Of a DNA stretch of 42,225 nt, positions 1-9,106 are shown one piece after another. The DNA comes from Balneola sp. GTDB taxonomy: Bacteria > Bacteroidota > Rhodothermia > Balneolales > Balneolaceae. The position numbers and the translations under genes are program-made. The notes below the pieces were generated by a model that saw only the letters and a program-made list of their open reading frames with translations, was not told the origin of the DNA and did not search any database. The stretch lies in the NCBI GenBank assembly GCA_002720745.1, contig PBJO01000001.1:48038-90262 (forward strand), written 5' to 3'. How positions within the stretch are numbered: the stretch's first letter is position 1; each line of letters opens with the position of its first letter.

Positions 1-1439
1 AACTCTAAAGATGGAACCTTCAACAATAATGCAATCACAATAGATGAAAGAACGCCATAAATAGCGGCTTTAGTTGTGGTTTTCTTCCAAAATAACCCCA
101 TAATAAAGACAGCCAAAATCCCTGGACTTACCAACCCGGTATACTCTTGGATATACTGAAACATCTGGGGGACGTTGCTTAATTGAGGAGCTACTAAAAC
201 AGCAACAACTAGTGCCAAAATAGCAGTTAATCGTCCTACTGTTACGGTTTGTTTATCTGTAGCTTCCGTATTAAAATAAGGCTTGTAAATATCCATAGTG
301 AAAATGGTTGCCACTGAATTAAGCATGGAAGCCAAAGAAGATACAATGGCTGCGGCTAGTGCAGCTACCACCAAACCTTTAAAACCTGGCATCACAAATT
401 GGCTAATTAACCAAGGGTAAGCCTTATCGTTATCAAGTCCACCACCAGTTTTGGAAAAAACTTCTACCACTCCAGGAATTGTATTGGTGCCTTCTGGCTG
501 AGAGAACATAACATAAGCAACAATTCCAGGAATAACGACAATCAATGGAATGATAAGCTTTAAAAATGCAGCAAAAACAATTCCCTTTTGAGACTCCTCT
601 AGAGACTTAGCGGCTAGAGTCCTTTGGATAATGTATTGGTTAAATCCCCAATAATAGAGGTTTGCCACCCACATTCCACCTACTAGCACCGCAATACCTG
701 GAAGATTATTAAACTCAGGATTACTTCGATCTAAGATCATGTGAAATTTATCTCCAGCAACATCATAAATATGATTTATCCCCCGAATTATACCACCATC
801 TGGGGTTACCTGATCTAGTGCAACAAAGGTTGTAATCAAGCCTCCTAAAACCAACAGAACTACTTGGACAACATCGGTCCAAGCCACAGCTGATAAACCA
901 CCGTAAATTGAATACGCTGCTGCAATAAGAGCCAAGCCGATAAGGGAAGCCCAAATCAGACTCCCGTCACCTACCCCAAAAATGGTGTCAAGTGCTTTAG
1001 CACCCAAGAAAATTACCGTAGTCAGGTTAACAAAAATAAATAACGCAATCCAAAACACCGCCAAAATAGTTTTTAAGGTTGTATTAAATCGTTGTTCAAC
1101 AAATTCGGGTATGGTATATAATTTTTTTTCGATAAAAATAGGTAATAGAAATTTACCTACAATTAGTAAAGTTACAGCTGCCATCCACTCATAGGTAGCA
1201 ATGGCTAGACCCACCGCAAAGCCTGAGCCGGACATTCCAATAATTTGTTCCGCCGAAATATTTGCGGCGATTAGAGACGCCCCTATCGCCCACCATGGCA
1301 GCGATTTACCAGCTAAAAAATAGTCCTCTGCATTTTTTTGGTGTCCATCTTTGTCGCGTGAAACCCACAGCCCAATCCCTACTATCATCATGATGTAGGC
1401 GACAAAAACAATGATATCAATGGTCGCAAATCCGCTCAT
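1..1439 (-). CDS. Sodium/sugar symporter, vSGLT (SSS family) type, C-terminus cut by window edge
   Basis: Inner-membrane transporter that couples Na+ entry to sugar uptake. The reading frame is open from an ATG at 1439 to the left edge (about 479 codons; the Vibrio vSGLT relative is about 540, so perhaps 60 or more residues are missing). The translation follows vSGLT closely: ISAEQIIGMSGSG near residues 61-73, YEWM at 83-86, VANLYYWGFNQYIIQRTLAAK near 258-278 and AIVSSLASMLNS near 364-375. From knowledge of vSGLT, the sugar-site Gln, Glu, Asn260 and Lys294 and the Na2-site serines (about S367/S368) all appear present. Galactose or glucose is the likely substrate, but sugar specificity is inferred. 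It is divergent from the SPOR gene, with 166 bp between the starts. Family assignment is very secure. Confidence 0.95.
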   Translation of the reverse strand, partial: MSGFATIDIIVFVAYIMMIVGIGLWVSRDKDGHQKNAEDYFLAGKSLPWWAIGASLIAANISAEQIIGMSGSGFAVGLAIATYEWMAAVTLLIVGKFLLPIFIEKKLYTIPEFVEQRFNTTLKTILAVFWIALFIFVNLTTVIFLGAKALDTIFGVGDGSLIWASLIGLALIAAAYSIYGGLSAVAWTDVVQVVLLVLGGLITTFVALDQVTPDGGIIRGINHIYDVAGDKFHMILDRSNPEFNNLPGIAVLVGGMWVANLYYWGFNQYIIQRTLAAKSLEESQKGIVFAAFLKLIIPLIVVIPGIVAYVMFSQPEGTNTIPGVVEVFSKTGGGLDNDKAYPWLISQFVMPGFKGLVVAALAAAIVSSLASMLNSVATIFTMDIYKPYFNTEATDKQTVTVGRLTAILALVVAVLVAPQLSNVPQMFQYIQEYTGLVSPGILAVFIMGLFWKKTTTKAAIYGVLSSIVIALLLKVPSLE

Positions 1440-1605
1440 ATATGTATATTTTATTGTGGTTAGTCCAGCGCTTAATAAAAGGAATTATATAAACATTTAG
1501 AATACAGAACTTCTTTTTTTAATTTATAGACTAAACTTACTAAAGAAAAATAAATTACGTAATTAATATAATAACGAATAACACACCTAATAAATTAGTA
1601 TCCTC

Positions 1606-2070
1606 ATGAAAAAAGCACCTTTACTATTGTTCTTAATGGCATTTACCTTGATCGGGTTCTCTTGCGGTGAATCCGAAGCAGATCGTATGGCCAGAGAACA
1701 GGCACGAATAGATTCTCTTCGTATCGCTGAACAAGCTGCACTAGAAGCACGGATGAAGGCCGTGGAAGACAGTTTAGCTGCTGTAGAAGCAGCCCAATTG
1801 GCTGAAGAAGTCGCAAAAACTTCCTATACATTTGATGAAACTGGTCTATATACTATTCAAATTGGTTCATGGCGTTCAGAAACAAAAGCAAACCAAATTG
1901 CTGCTAGATGGGCAAGAAGAGTTACAGCTGCATATGTTGATCAGACAGGTGATGAAACAACAGGCGACGTATGGTTTCGGGTTCGAGTAGGTTATTTCCC
2001 AACAATGCAGGATGCCCAAAATTTTGGCACTGAAATGGGTCTTAACTTCTGGGTAACTACTAGAAGCTAA
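1606..2070 (+). CDS. SPOR-domain lipoprotein
   Basis: A 154-residue predicted lipoprotein. Residues 1-20 form a signal peptide ending in a GFSC lipobox, with Cys20 as the likely lipidated residue. Residues about 25-75 are rich in Glu, Ala and Arg and look like a helical or coiled-coil spacer. Residues about 83-154 look like a SPOR domain: YTIQIGSW opens the first strand, and WFRVRVGYFPTMQDAQ matches the usual RVRVGPF-type segment. SPOR domains bind denuded glycan strands of peptidoglycan, often at the septum, so a cell-wall or division role is inferred. It stands alone on its strand and is followed by a strong terminator about 150 bp downstream. The nearby MltF-like gene on the other strand also concerns peptidoglycan, but the two are convergent and not co-transcribed. 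Confidence 0.85.
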   Translation: MKKAPLLLFLMAFTLIGFSCGESEADRMAREQARIDSLRIAEQAALEARMKAVEDSLAAVEAAQLAEEVAKTSYTFDETGLYTIQIGSWRSETKANQIAARWARRVTAAYVDQTGDETTGDVWFRVRVGYFPTMQDAQNFGTEMGLNFWVTTRS

Positions 2071-2220
2071 AATTATAATAGCATAGCTTAATAACTATTT
2101 GATTATATGCAATACGTTAAATAGTTGATTATTATGGTAAATAATATTTTAGTTGCTTATCTCGCAAGCTATTAGTTAATTAAAGCAACGCTCAAGTAGC
2201 GTCTCTCTTGATGAATAGTC

Positions 2221-2259
2221 AGGGCATTACATCGGAATGATGTGATGCCCTATTTTTTT
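2221..2259 (+). terminator. Strong Rho-independent terminator
   Basis: A 13-bp stem (AGGGCATTACATC paired with GATGTGATGCCCT, one G-U pair) closes a 5-base loop GGAAT and is followed by A and seven T. The T-run on the plus strand fits ending transcription from the SPOR gene. It lies 150 bp past that stop codon, so the 3' untranslated region is long or a separate short transcript ends here. Confidence 0.85.
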
Positions 2260-2305
2260 GAATAACTTATATATGTTATACATAGACATACCCTATACGT
2301 ACTAA

Positions 2306-2452
2306 TTTTCAGTAAATGATGGGCATATTCATCCTATTGTTTTTCACAAAAGTGAAGATGACTATACGGATGAAAGTAGCGTTCAAATAGAACAATTCGA
2401 ATTGAGTGAAAGAGGTTTGCTATTTGGGGCTTTTCCTACATTAACACCGTAG
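2306..2452 (+). pseudogene. Possible gene remnant (coding-like, no start codon)
   Basis: A frame of 48 codons is open between a TAA at 2303-2305 and a TAG at 2450-2452. Its translation has a natural amino-acid mix (it begins FSVNDGHIHPIVFHKSEDD and ends LFGAFPTLTP), unlike the Lys/Asn/Ile-rich noise expected from AT-rich spacer DNA. There is no ATG, GTG or TTG start with a ribosome-binding site in this frame. I do not recognise the family. It may be the 3' end of a decayed gene, or chance. Confidence 0.3.
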
Positions 2453-2590
2453 ACCTCTTCTTATTTTAAATTAAGCAAATGATGTCATTATTTTCTTCAC
2501 AGATGCAGCGACATAAGCTATGCACCAATAAACTGAAAAGTAATACGATCTTAACCGGCTAAAAACAATTGTGGTGAAAAAAATAATTAT

Positions 2591-4117
2591 TTAACCCGTT
2601 TCTTTTAAGTTACTGAACCCTAAAATGTCCTTGGTTTCCGACCTAGACTCCTCTCTTAATGCAATAATTGCTTTATAAGTATTGTACCTATTTAAAATGT
2701 TTTGAACGTATTGCACTGTTTCAATGCCTCGGGCGTACCCATAACGAGTAAATTCGTAATACTTTGGCTCCATTTTCTTTAACAAGGACTGCGATACATT
2801 TACCCATTTATTGGGATCTTTATTATGATCCATGGTAATTCTTCGAGCATCGGCTAAATGTCCAGCCCCAGCATTGTAAGTAGCTAAAGCAAACGACCAG
2901 CTCTCCAGCGAGTCCATATAAGAATAATGCTGCATATGCTTAGCTAAAATACGGGCTCCCTCTCGAATATTTATCTCAGGAATAAGAAGTGAATCTGCTG
3001 TTAGTTCTGAATATTTTGGAATAACCTGCATAATACCAACCGCCCCAGCCCAACTAACTACTGTTGGATCGAATTTTGACTCTTGTGCTGCTATAGCAGT
3101 AAGCATTACCCAATCCAGTCCAAATTCTACCGCCACTTGTTGCATTAAACTGTCATATGGAGATAATGCCACTATTGTTTGTTGATCTCCAATGGGACTA
3201 AAGTAATTGGCAACTTGACGACTACCCTCAAAATATTTTTTTCGAAGTACATTAAGAAACTCACTTCGTTTTGGAGTCCCATCTTCATCAACCCACATGT
3301 GTTGGGATAAAAAAGTGTTTACCTGATTTTCTAATATAGGAGCATTTGAGCGTACTGCCCATGCAATTTCATCATTTCGCGCGAGAACAGGCCCTTCGAC
3401 TAGGCCTCGAAGATACTTTTTAGACGCCTGTAAAATTTGGTCATCCGCAACGGTGGCTAGAACTTCACCCCGAGCTAAATCCATAAGTAAGCTTTCAGTG
3501 GATCTTTCTTCTTCTATAACATTGATTTCTAATTTCCATCCCGCATCCATTAAGCGATTTAATACTGAATAATGGATACTATTTTTTGAGATCGTAATTG
3601 GAATGCCTTCCAGCTCATTAACTTGATAGGGCGTATATCCTAAATCCGATGATACAACAGCTACCTGATTAACTTTATCGTATGATTGTGAAAAATGGAC
3701 CCATTCTGAGCTTTCTTCATTGATCATTAGATTATCCGCAATGATGTCTCCCTTCCCGTCATTCAACAACTGTATTGGGGATTGTCCGGGCACAGGTATT
3801 ACTACTTCAACGCTAAGGCCGTGCAATTTGGCAAAAGCCTGAATCAACTCATACTCAAACCCAGCCTGAATACCATGATCTAAAAAGTAACTCCGCGAGC
3901 TATATCGAGTGATCATCCTAAGAACGCCATCTTCTCTTATTTGATCAAAGTCTTTAGTTACTGGAGCTGAGAACTCACTAGACGTAGTATTTATGATACC
4001 CTCTTCCAGCTTGCCACTACAAGAGAATAACAAAAATGAGACTAAACCCAAGAATAGGATTTGTTTATAGCGTTTTGATATGGTAAGAATAGATGACATT
4101 CTATTTAGCCTTAGCAA
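2591..4117 (-). CDS. MltF-like membrane-bound lytic murein transglycosylase (SBP_bac_3 + SLT domains), lipoprotein
   Basis: A 508-residue lipoprotein that likely cleaves peptidoglycan glycan strands to 1,6-anhydroMurNAc ends in the periplasm. The signal peptide ends in LLFSC with Cys33 as the lipidation site. A start at Met7 is equally possible. Residues about 57-285 resemble a family-3 solute-binding fold (GVLRMITRYSSRSYFL, then GKGDIIADNL), which in E. coli MltF senses muropeptides and controls the enzyme. Residues about 310-450 form the SLT lysozyme-like domain: AIAAQESKFDP places the catalytic Glu at 336, followed by GAVGIMQV and LATYNAGAGHL. The domain order and length (E. coli MltF is about 518) agree. 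It ends the leftward gene series but is 110 bp beyond the EamA stop, so it may have its own promoter. Confidence 0.92.
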   Translation of the reverse strand: MLRLNRMSSILTISKRYKQILFLGLVSFLLFSCSGKLEEGIINTTSSEFSAPVTKDFDQIREDGVLRMITRYSSRSYFLDHGIQAGFEYELIQAFAKLHGLSVEVVIPVPGQSPIQLLNDGKGDIIADNLMINEESSEWVHFSQSYDKVNQVAVVSSDLGYTPYQVNELEGIPITISKNSIHYSVLNRLMDAGWKLEINVIEEERSTESLLMDLARGEVLATVADDQILQASKKYLRGLVEGPVLARNDEIAWAVRSNAPILENQVNTFLSQHMWVDEDGTPKRSEFLNVLRKKYFEGSRQVANYFSPIGDQQTIVALSPYDSLMQQVAVEFGLDWVMLTAIAAQESKFDPTVVSWAGAVGIMQVIPKYSELTADSLLIPEINIREGARILAKHMQHYSYMDSLESWSFALATYNAGAGHLADARRITMDHNKDPNKWVNVSQSLLKKMEPKYYEFTRYGYARGIETVQYVQNILNRYNTYKAIIALREESRSETKDILGFSNLKETG

Positions 4118-4227
4118 GAGATATATCGTTACTTTGCTATTTAGGCTTTATTTAAATATACAGAATATTTTTGAATGACGCTCCCTGCTGCAAATTAATG
4201 GCTTCAAGACTCTTTAAAATCAACTTA

Positions 4228-5244
4228 TCAGGATTTTTTGGCCCAAGTTAAGAGTATCCCTAGAAATATAACCCCCATCCCAACTAAGGACCATAATAGG
4301 GGTACTTCTCCAAAAAGAAAAAATGCGATAATCGATGATAACACAGGCTCAAAAAGAATGAGGGTCGATAATAAGGTAGGTGAAACAAATTTAACCACAT
4401 AATTAAGACTACCGTGACCTATGATTTGAGGACCCAAGGCTAATGCCACGCCCACCCAAAGTAACGATGGGCTTAGGAGCTGTACTAAAGATAAACTTTC
4501 CCCGTTAACTGGCCTAATAATTCCTTTCAAGAGTATCGAGTCATATGCATTTAATACCCCCCAATGTGCCACACCATATAAAGCAAATAAAACAACTAAT
4601 GCAGCAGCGGCAGCCCATCCATAGACAGGAACAACATATTCTATCCAGCTACTTTCTTGTCTAATACGATTACCTACTAAAAAGTACACGGCAAATATAA
4701 TCGCTGCTAACACCGCTAAGGCATTACCTAATATAGGATTAGGGTACATACCTTCGGCAGCATGATCACTAAAACCCAAGATTATTGACCCAATAAATGC
4801 TATAACTACCCCCACCCAAACAGTCCATTGAAATCGATATTTAAACGCTATTCGCTCTACTAAAATTATAAGTATTGGGTGAATAGTGACTAAAACAGAG
4901 GCTGATGCTATGGAAGTAAAATAGATAGAGGTTATCCATGCAATCAAATGAAGGCCGAGACTAATACCAGCAAGAGCCATCCACCAAAATCGTTTCTGAT
5001 TTAACCTCTTTGGCACTTTTAAAGACTCAATAGCGCCTTTTGTTTTGTTTTTCCTATACAAAAAAAAGAACGGCAACAATACGATAAAAGAAGTCAGGGT
5101 TCGTACGACCGCTAACAAAAAAGGAGAACTATCCGATGCAAATCGAACCAATACAGGAGAAAAGCCTATTGCTGATAGACCTATTCCCATGATCAAAAAA
5201 ACTCTCCACATGGGGATCTCTCGTGTGGTGTTACTGCTTGGCAT
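4228..5244 (-). CDS. EamA/DMT-superfamily transporter
   Basis: A 338-residue inner-membrane protein with about ten hydrophobic helices in two EamA repeats (residues about 13-155 and 170-335). The first repeat has SPVLVRFASDSSPFLLAVVRT near residues 24-44 and ASASVLVTIHPILIILVERI near 113-132. The second ends with SPTLLSTLILFEPVLSSIIAFFLFGE near 289-314. These are typical of drug/metabolite exporters; the substrate is not known. About 40 extra residues lie between helices of the second repeat (around 230-260). It starts 26 bp after the DUF4293 stop and so probably closes the TetR-TolC-RND transcription unit. It is a different subtype from the EamA gene at 12.9 kb. Confidence 0.88.
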   Translation of the reverse strand: MPSSNTTREIPMWRVFLIMGIGLSAIGFSPVLVRFASDSSPFLLAVVRTLTSFIVLLPFFFLYRKNKTKGAIESLKVPKRLNQKRFWWMALAGISLGLHLIAWITSIYFTSIASASVLVTIHPILIILVERIAFKYRFQWTVWVGVVIAFIGSIILGFSDHAAEGMYPNPILGNALAVLAAIIFAVYFLVGNRIRQESSWIEYVVPVYGWAAAAALVVLFALYGVAHWGVLNAYDSILLKGIIRPVNGESLSLVQLLSPSLLWVGVALALGPQIIGHGSLNYVVKFVSPTLLSTLILFEPVLSSIIAFFLFGEVPLLWSLVGMGVIFLGILLTWAKKS

Positions 5245-5270
5245 TTATTTTGACTGCATTACAATTTAAA

Positions 5271-5678
5271 TTAACGCAGCCGGTCCATTGATTTAATAAG
5301 TTCTTGATCTTTGCGAATACCCCGTACAGCTAAATACTGTGCCATAAAAGCGGCGATAATTAGGACGATACCTATTGCTTCATCCCACAAATAAGTGCCG
5401 ATACCTCCAAGAGAAAATAGGATCCCAAAAGATCCACCCAATAACATAACTTGAAACAATTGGGCTATCCGAATAATTTTTATCTGTTGTATCCGATTCG
5501 GATATTGAAAAATGGCCCACAAACTAACTACGACAGAAAGCACAGCAACAACAGTAATCGATATCAATATCCAATCCTGAGGTCCTTCTACTGTTCTTTT
5601 AAATAAAGCAGTCGCGAACATACTACAATTAAGTAGAATACTCAAGACCAAGTATACAGTTTGAATACGTTGAATCAT
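5271..5678 (-). CDS. DUF4293 family membrane protein
   Basis: A 135-residue protein with four hydrophobic segments (about 8-27, 37-59, 72-91, 98-117) and a charged C-terminus. The N-terminal MIQRIQTVYLVLSILLN matches the conserved opening of the DUF4293 family, known mainly from Bacteroidota and relatives. Family function is unknown. It lies 12 bp downstream of the RND pump gene and 26 bp upstream of the EamA gene, so it is probably co-transcribed with the efflux genes. Whether it takes part in export is not shown by the sequence. Confidence 0.82.
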   Translation of the reverse strand: MIQRIQTVYLVLSILLNCSMFATALFKRTVEGPQDWILISITVVAVLSVVVSLWAIFQYPNRIQQIKIIRIAQLFQVMLLGGSFGILFSLGGIGTYLWDEAIGIVLIIAAFMAQYLAVRGIRKDQELIKSMDRLR

Positions 5679-5690
5679 ATAACTAGTATT

Positions 5691-8600
5691 TTATTTCAAT
5701 GCAGGCGAACTCTTGCTTTGACCAAAAAACAAGCGCTGAATAGATTCTTTGCCCCTTTCAATAACACTATATAATACTGGTACCAGTATAAGAGTTAAGA
5801 AAGTAGAAAATAATAACCCTACTATTACTGCAATGGCCATAGGACCCCACCAAGCCGCTTGCTCACCTCCCCAATAAATATACTCTCCTAAATGAGTAAA
5901 GAACTCTAATGGGTTATTTACAAGTGTGATGAAATCAAAATTGAACCCTATAGCTAATGGCACTAGACCTAAGGTTGTGGTAATAGCGGTGAGTATTACA
6001 GGGCGAAAACGCACCTTACCTGCCTGCACCAAAGCTGAGCGTAAATCAAATCCGTCTCGTACTCTCAAAATATCCACATAATCAATTAACACAATAGCAT
6101 TATTTACAACCACACCAGCTAGAGATATCAGCCCCAAAAAAGCCATTAATCCAAAAGCCATTTGAAAAGTTACCAATCCATAAAATACACCTGCCGTGGA
6201 CATCACGACCGAGCTCAAAATTATAATTGGCTTTACAATAGAATTAAACTGAGAGACCAAAATAAAGGATATTAAGAATACCGCAATCAAAAAGGCTCTA
6301 CCTAAAAAAGCGAACGATTCATCCTGTTCTTGCTGCTGCCCAGTCCATTCATAACTATATCCTGGAGGTAAACCATTTAAATATATGAATAACACCTGCT
6401 GAGCTTCTGCTAATACTGCGTTGGATTGATAACCAGAACGAACATCCGCACTTACCGTGATAACTCGCTCGGATTCTTTATGCCGTATGCCACCAAACCC
6501 ATCGCTTATTTCCCAAAAAGCCACTTCCGATAAAGGAATTTGTACCCCTTCATGAAATACTGTAAGATCTGATAGCGTGCTTAAATCGTCACGATATTCT
6601 TTTGCCAGACGAACAACTATTTCGTACTCCTCTTTTCCATCTCTAAACTTAGAGGCTTCTACTCCATTAATGGCTTGCCGAATGGTCATACCAATTATGT
6701 TGGTATTCAGCTCATAGAGTCCTGCTTTTTCACGATCAACTTCCACCCTTATCTCCGGTCGTGAATCAGGCAAATCTGTTTCGAGACCATCTATTTTAGC
6801 AAAGATAGAGTCGGCCTCCAAAGTACTAAGAACGTCATTCGATATTCTTGTTAGCTCTACCATGTCAGGTCCAGAAATCTCCAAATTAATGGGAGGACCT
6901 GTTGGGGGTCCATCCTGTGGTTTTTCAATGGTAATATTAGCACCCGCAATAACTCCGCTAAGATCATTTCGAATATATTCCATTGCCTCAAAAATATCAC
7001 CTTCACGAAGTTCATAGTCCACAAAATTAATAGCTACTGTACCTTTGTGAGTTGAATTACCTCCTCCACCAGCGGGGTCACTTGATATGGCAGCACCTGA
7101 AACCGCAAGTATAGTATTTATGTCACTTGCCTGTGGGATATTTTTTACTCTTTCTGCTACCTTATCAACCACAGAACGGGTAAACTCTACATCAGAACCA
7201 ACTGGCGTTTCAATTTGAACATAGACATCTCGCGGAGGTATGTCCTCGGGGAAGAATTCAGTCCCAGGATTGAAGACTCCCAACACAACAAAACTCATAA
7301 GAAGAACAAAAAAAGCAATACCTACTGTTTTTAAACAGTTATTTAATGCCCAAATCAAAGAATTTTCATAGGTATTTATGAACACATTGAGTCCTTCAGC
7401 TTGCCACCATTTTCCAGTCGGAGCCAATACATATTTATTTAATAGCCATAAAAATGCCCCCAACACAATAAGCATAGTCCATGTAACAAAACTGCTTGTT
7501 ACGAGTATAAATAAAACTAAAGCAAGTATACCATATAATATTTTTTTACCCCGTTTGGTCAACTGCGCTTTGTTTGTATCACCATCGATAGTCATGAATA
7601 ATGCACAAATGACTGGGTTAATAATTAACCCAACAAATAATGAGCTACTCAAGGTAATGATTAATGTTTTTGGTAAGTACCCCATGAACTCACCAACTAT
7701 ACCAGGCCAAAAAATCATTGGGAAAAAAGCCGCCAAAGTAGTGCTGGTTCCCGCAATAATTGGCCCTGCAACCTCTCCTGTCCCTTTTTTTGCCGATTCA
7801 AAATTATCGTATCCCTCTTCGAGATATCTAAATATATTTTCCACCACGACGATAGCATTATCCACCAACATTCCTAGAGCTAATATTAATGAGAACAAAA
7901 CGATCATGTTCATAGTAATGCCAAATGCACTTAGAATGATAAACGACAGGAACATGGAAAGAGGAATAGATATACCTACAAAGGATGCGTTTCGTACACC
8001 TAAGAAAAATAACAATACTCCTATAACCAATATAAGTCCAGAAATAATATTATTCTCCAAACTACTTACCATGTTCTTTACATCTTTACTTTGATCGTTG
8101 GTAATTTTATAGGTGGTTGTAGGAGGCAATGTTGGTAGCGCCTCGTCTAAAATAGCACTCACCATATCATAGGTCTCAAGTATGTTTTCACCTGTACGTT
8201 TTTTCACTCCTAGCGTAATCACAGGAGACGCATCTAAGGTTGAGTATGTTTCTCTCTCCTTGAAACCAAAGGTTACTTTAGCAATATCTCGGAGATAAAT
8301 GGGTTTATTCCCGTTCACTTTCAACACTACGTCTTCTATCGGAGCAGTCTCTTGATATTGGCCTGGTACACGCAATAAAAAGCTCTTAGTTCCAACCGAT
8401 ATATCTCCACCCGGAATCGTGACATTTTCAGCACTAATTGCACCAATTATATCACCAAAGCTAAGGTTGTAATATTTTAATTTAGCCAAGTCGACATCAA
8501 CCTGTACTTCCCGTTCCAAGCCTCCTGTAAGATCTACTCCTAGAACCGTGGGAATTGCTTCTATTTTATCCTGTAAATTCTCGGCTATATTCTTTAGAAT

Positions 8601-9083
8601 TTCTAAGTCATAATCTCCCGATAAATTTATTTGCATGATAGGAAACTCACTCAAATTCACTTCTTGTACCAACGGTTCTTCGGCATCTTCTGGAAGCTCT
8701 ACCTTTGCTAAATCTACTTTCTCACGGACTTTTTCAAGGGCTTCTTCGATATCAATGCCCGTATCGAACTCTAAAACAACACTAGAATAACCTTCGGTCG
8801 ATGTGGAGGTCATTTTTTTGATTTCAGAAATATTCCCAAGTTCGTCCTCTAATTTTCGGGTAATCAAACTTTCCATGTCCTCGGGTGATACACCTGGATA
8901 CAAAGTAACGACAAAAATATTAGGTACAGTAATATTTGGAAATGACTCTTTTGGAATAGTGAGGTAAGATAATATTCCCATAATGGCGACTAATGCCACT
9001 AGAACCAAAACACTAATTCTGTTATTTATAGCAAAGGTAGTGAGCCAAAATTCTTTCCTATTTTTTGTATTTGTTGTAGACAT
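5691..9083 (-). CDS. RND efflux pump permease, HAE1/AcrB-like
   Basis: A 1130-residue resistance-nodulation-division permease, the inner-membrane motor of a tripartite efflux pump. The first TM helix (about 22-41) leads to LTIPKESFPNITVPNI, typical of HAE1 pumps. The TM4 relay motif reads LGMLVDNAIVVVEN (D408-N409), so the second Asp of the usual Asp-Asp pair is Asn. TM10 reads GVVVNNAIVLID (N994-N995), where AcrB has the relay Lys. Residues about 514-550 add an extra hydrophobic hairpin between TM6 and TM7, and about 20 extra residues precede the last helix. The gene sits between its adaptor (23 bp upstream) and a DUF4293 gene (12 bp downstream). Substrate is unknown. An antisense open frame over 7378-8094 is a shadow of this gene. 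Confidence 0.95.
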   Translation of the reverse strand: MSTTNTKNRKEFWLTTFAINNRISVLVLVALVAIMGILSYLTIPKESFPNITVPNIFVVTLYPGVSPEDMESLITRKLEDELGNISEIKKMTSTSTEGYSSVVLEFDTGIDIEEALEKVREKVDLAKVELPEDAEEPLVQEVNLSEFPIMQINLSGDYDLEILKNIAENLQDKIEAIPTVLGVDLTGGLEREVQVDVDLAKLKYYNLSFGDIIGAISAENVTIPGGDISVGTKSFLLRVPGQYQETAPIEDVVLKVNGNKPIYLRDIAKVTFGFKERETYSTLDASPVITLGVKKRTGENILETYDMVSAILDEALPTLPPTTTYKITNDQSKDVKNMVSSLENNIISGLILVIGVLLFFLGVRNASFVGISIPLSMFLSFIILSAFGITMNMIVLFSLILALGMLVDNAIVVVENIFRYLEEGYDNFESAKKGTGEVAGPIIAGTSTTLAAFFPMIFWPGIVGEFMGYLPKTLIITLSSSLFVGLIINPVICALFMTIDGDTNKAQLTKRGKKILYGILALVLFILVTSSFVTWTMLIVLGAFLWLLNKYVLAPTGKWWQAEGLNVFINTYENSLIWALNNCLKTVGIAFFVLLMSFVVLGVFNPGTEFFPEDIPPRDVYVQIETPVGSDVEFTRSVVDKVAERVKNIPQASDINTILAVSGAAISSDPAGGGGNSTHKGTVAINFVDYELREGDIFEAMEYIRNDLSGVIAGANITIEKPQDGPPTGPPINLEISGPDMVELTRISNDVLSTLEADSIFAKIDGLETDLPDSRPEIRVEVDREKAGLYELNTNIIGMTIRQAINGVEASKFRDGKEEYEIVVRLAKEYRDDLSTLSDLTVFHEGVQIPLSEVAFWEISDGFGGIRHKESERVITVSADVRSGYQSNAVLAEAQQVLFIYLNGLPPGYSYEWTGQQQEQDESFAFLGRAFLIAVFLISFILVSQFNSIVKPIIILSSVVMSTAGVFYGLVTFQMAFGLMAFLGLISLAGVVVNNAIVLIDYVDILRVRDGFDLRSALVQAGKVRFRPVILTAITTTLGLVPLAIGFNFDFITLVNNPLEFFTHLGEYIYWGGEQAAWWGPMAIAVIVGLLFSTFLTLILVPVLYSVIERGKESIQRLFFGQSKSSPALK

Positions 9084-9106
9084 AATCCTTACATAAATAA
9101 TTTGTA

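Larger units (their letters stand above)
2071..2590. other. 520-bp gene-free region between convergent genes
   Basis: No complete gene with a start codon is apparent. The region holds a small perfect hairpin near 2190-2204 (ACGCT/AGCGT), a strong terminator at 2221-2259, and a coding-like stretch without a start codon at 2306-2452. The remainder up to the mltF-like stop codon is AT-rich, with no motif I recognise. It is one of only two gene-free stretches over 300 bp in the window. Confidence 0.6.

Noticed and set aside
7378-8094. 238-codon open frame on the plus strand inside the RND pump gene
   Set aside because: It is antisense to membrane-helix codons of a clear RND gene. Its translation is rich in Asn, Ile and Lys with no family resemblance, as expected for a shadow frame.
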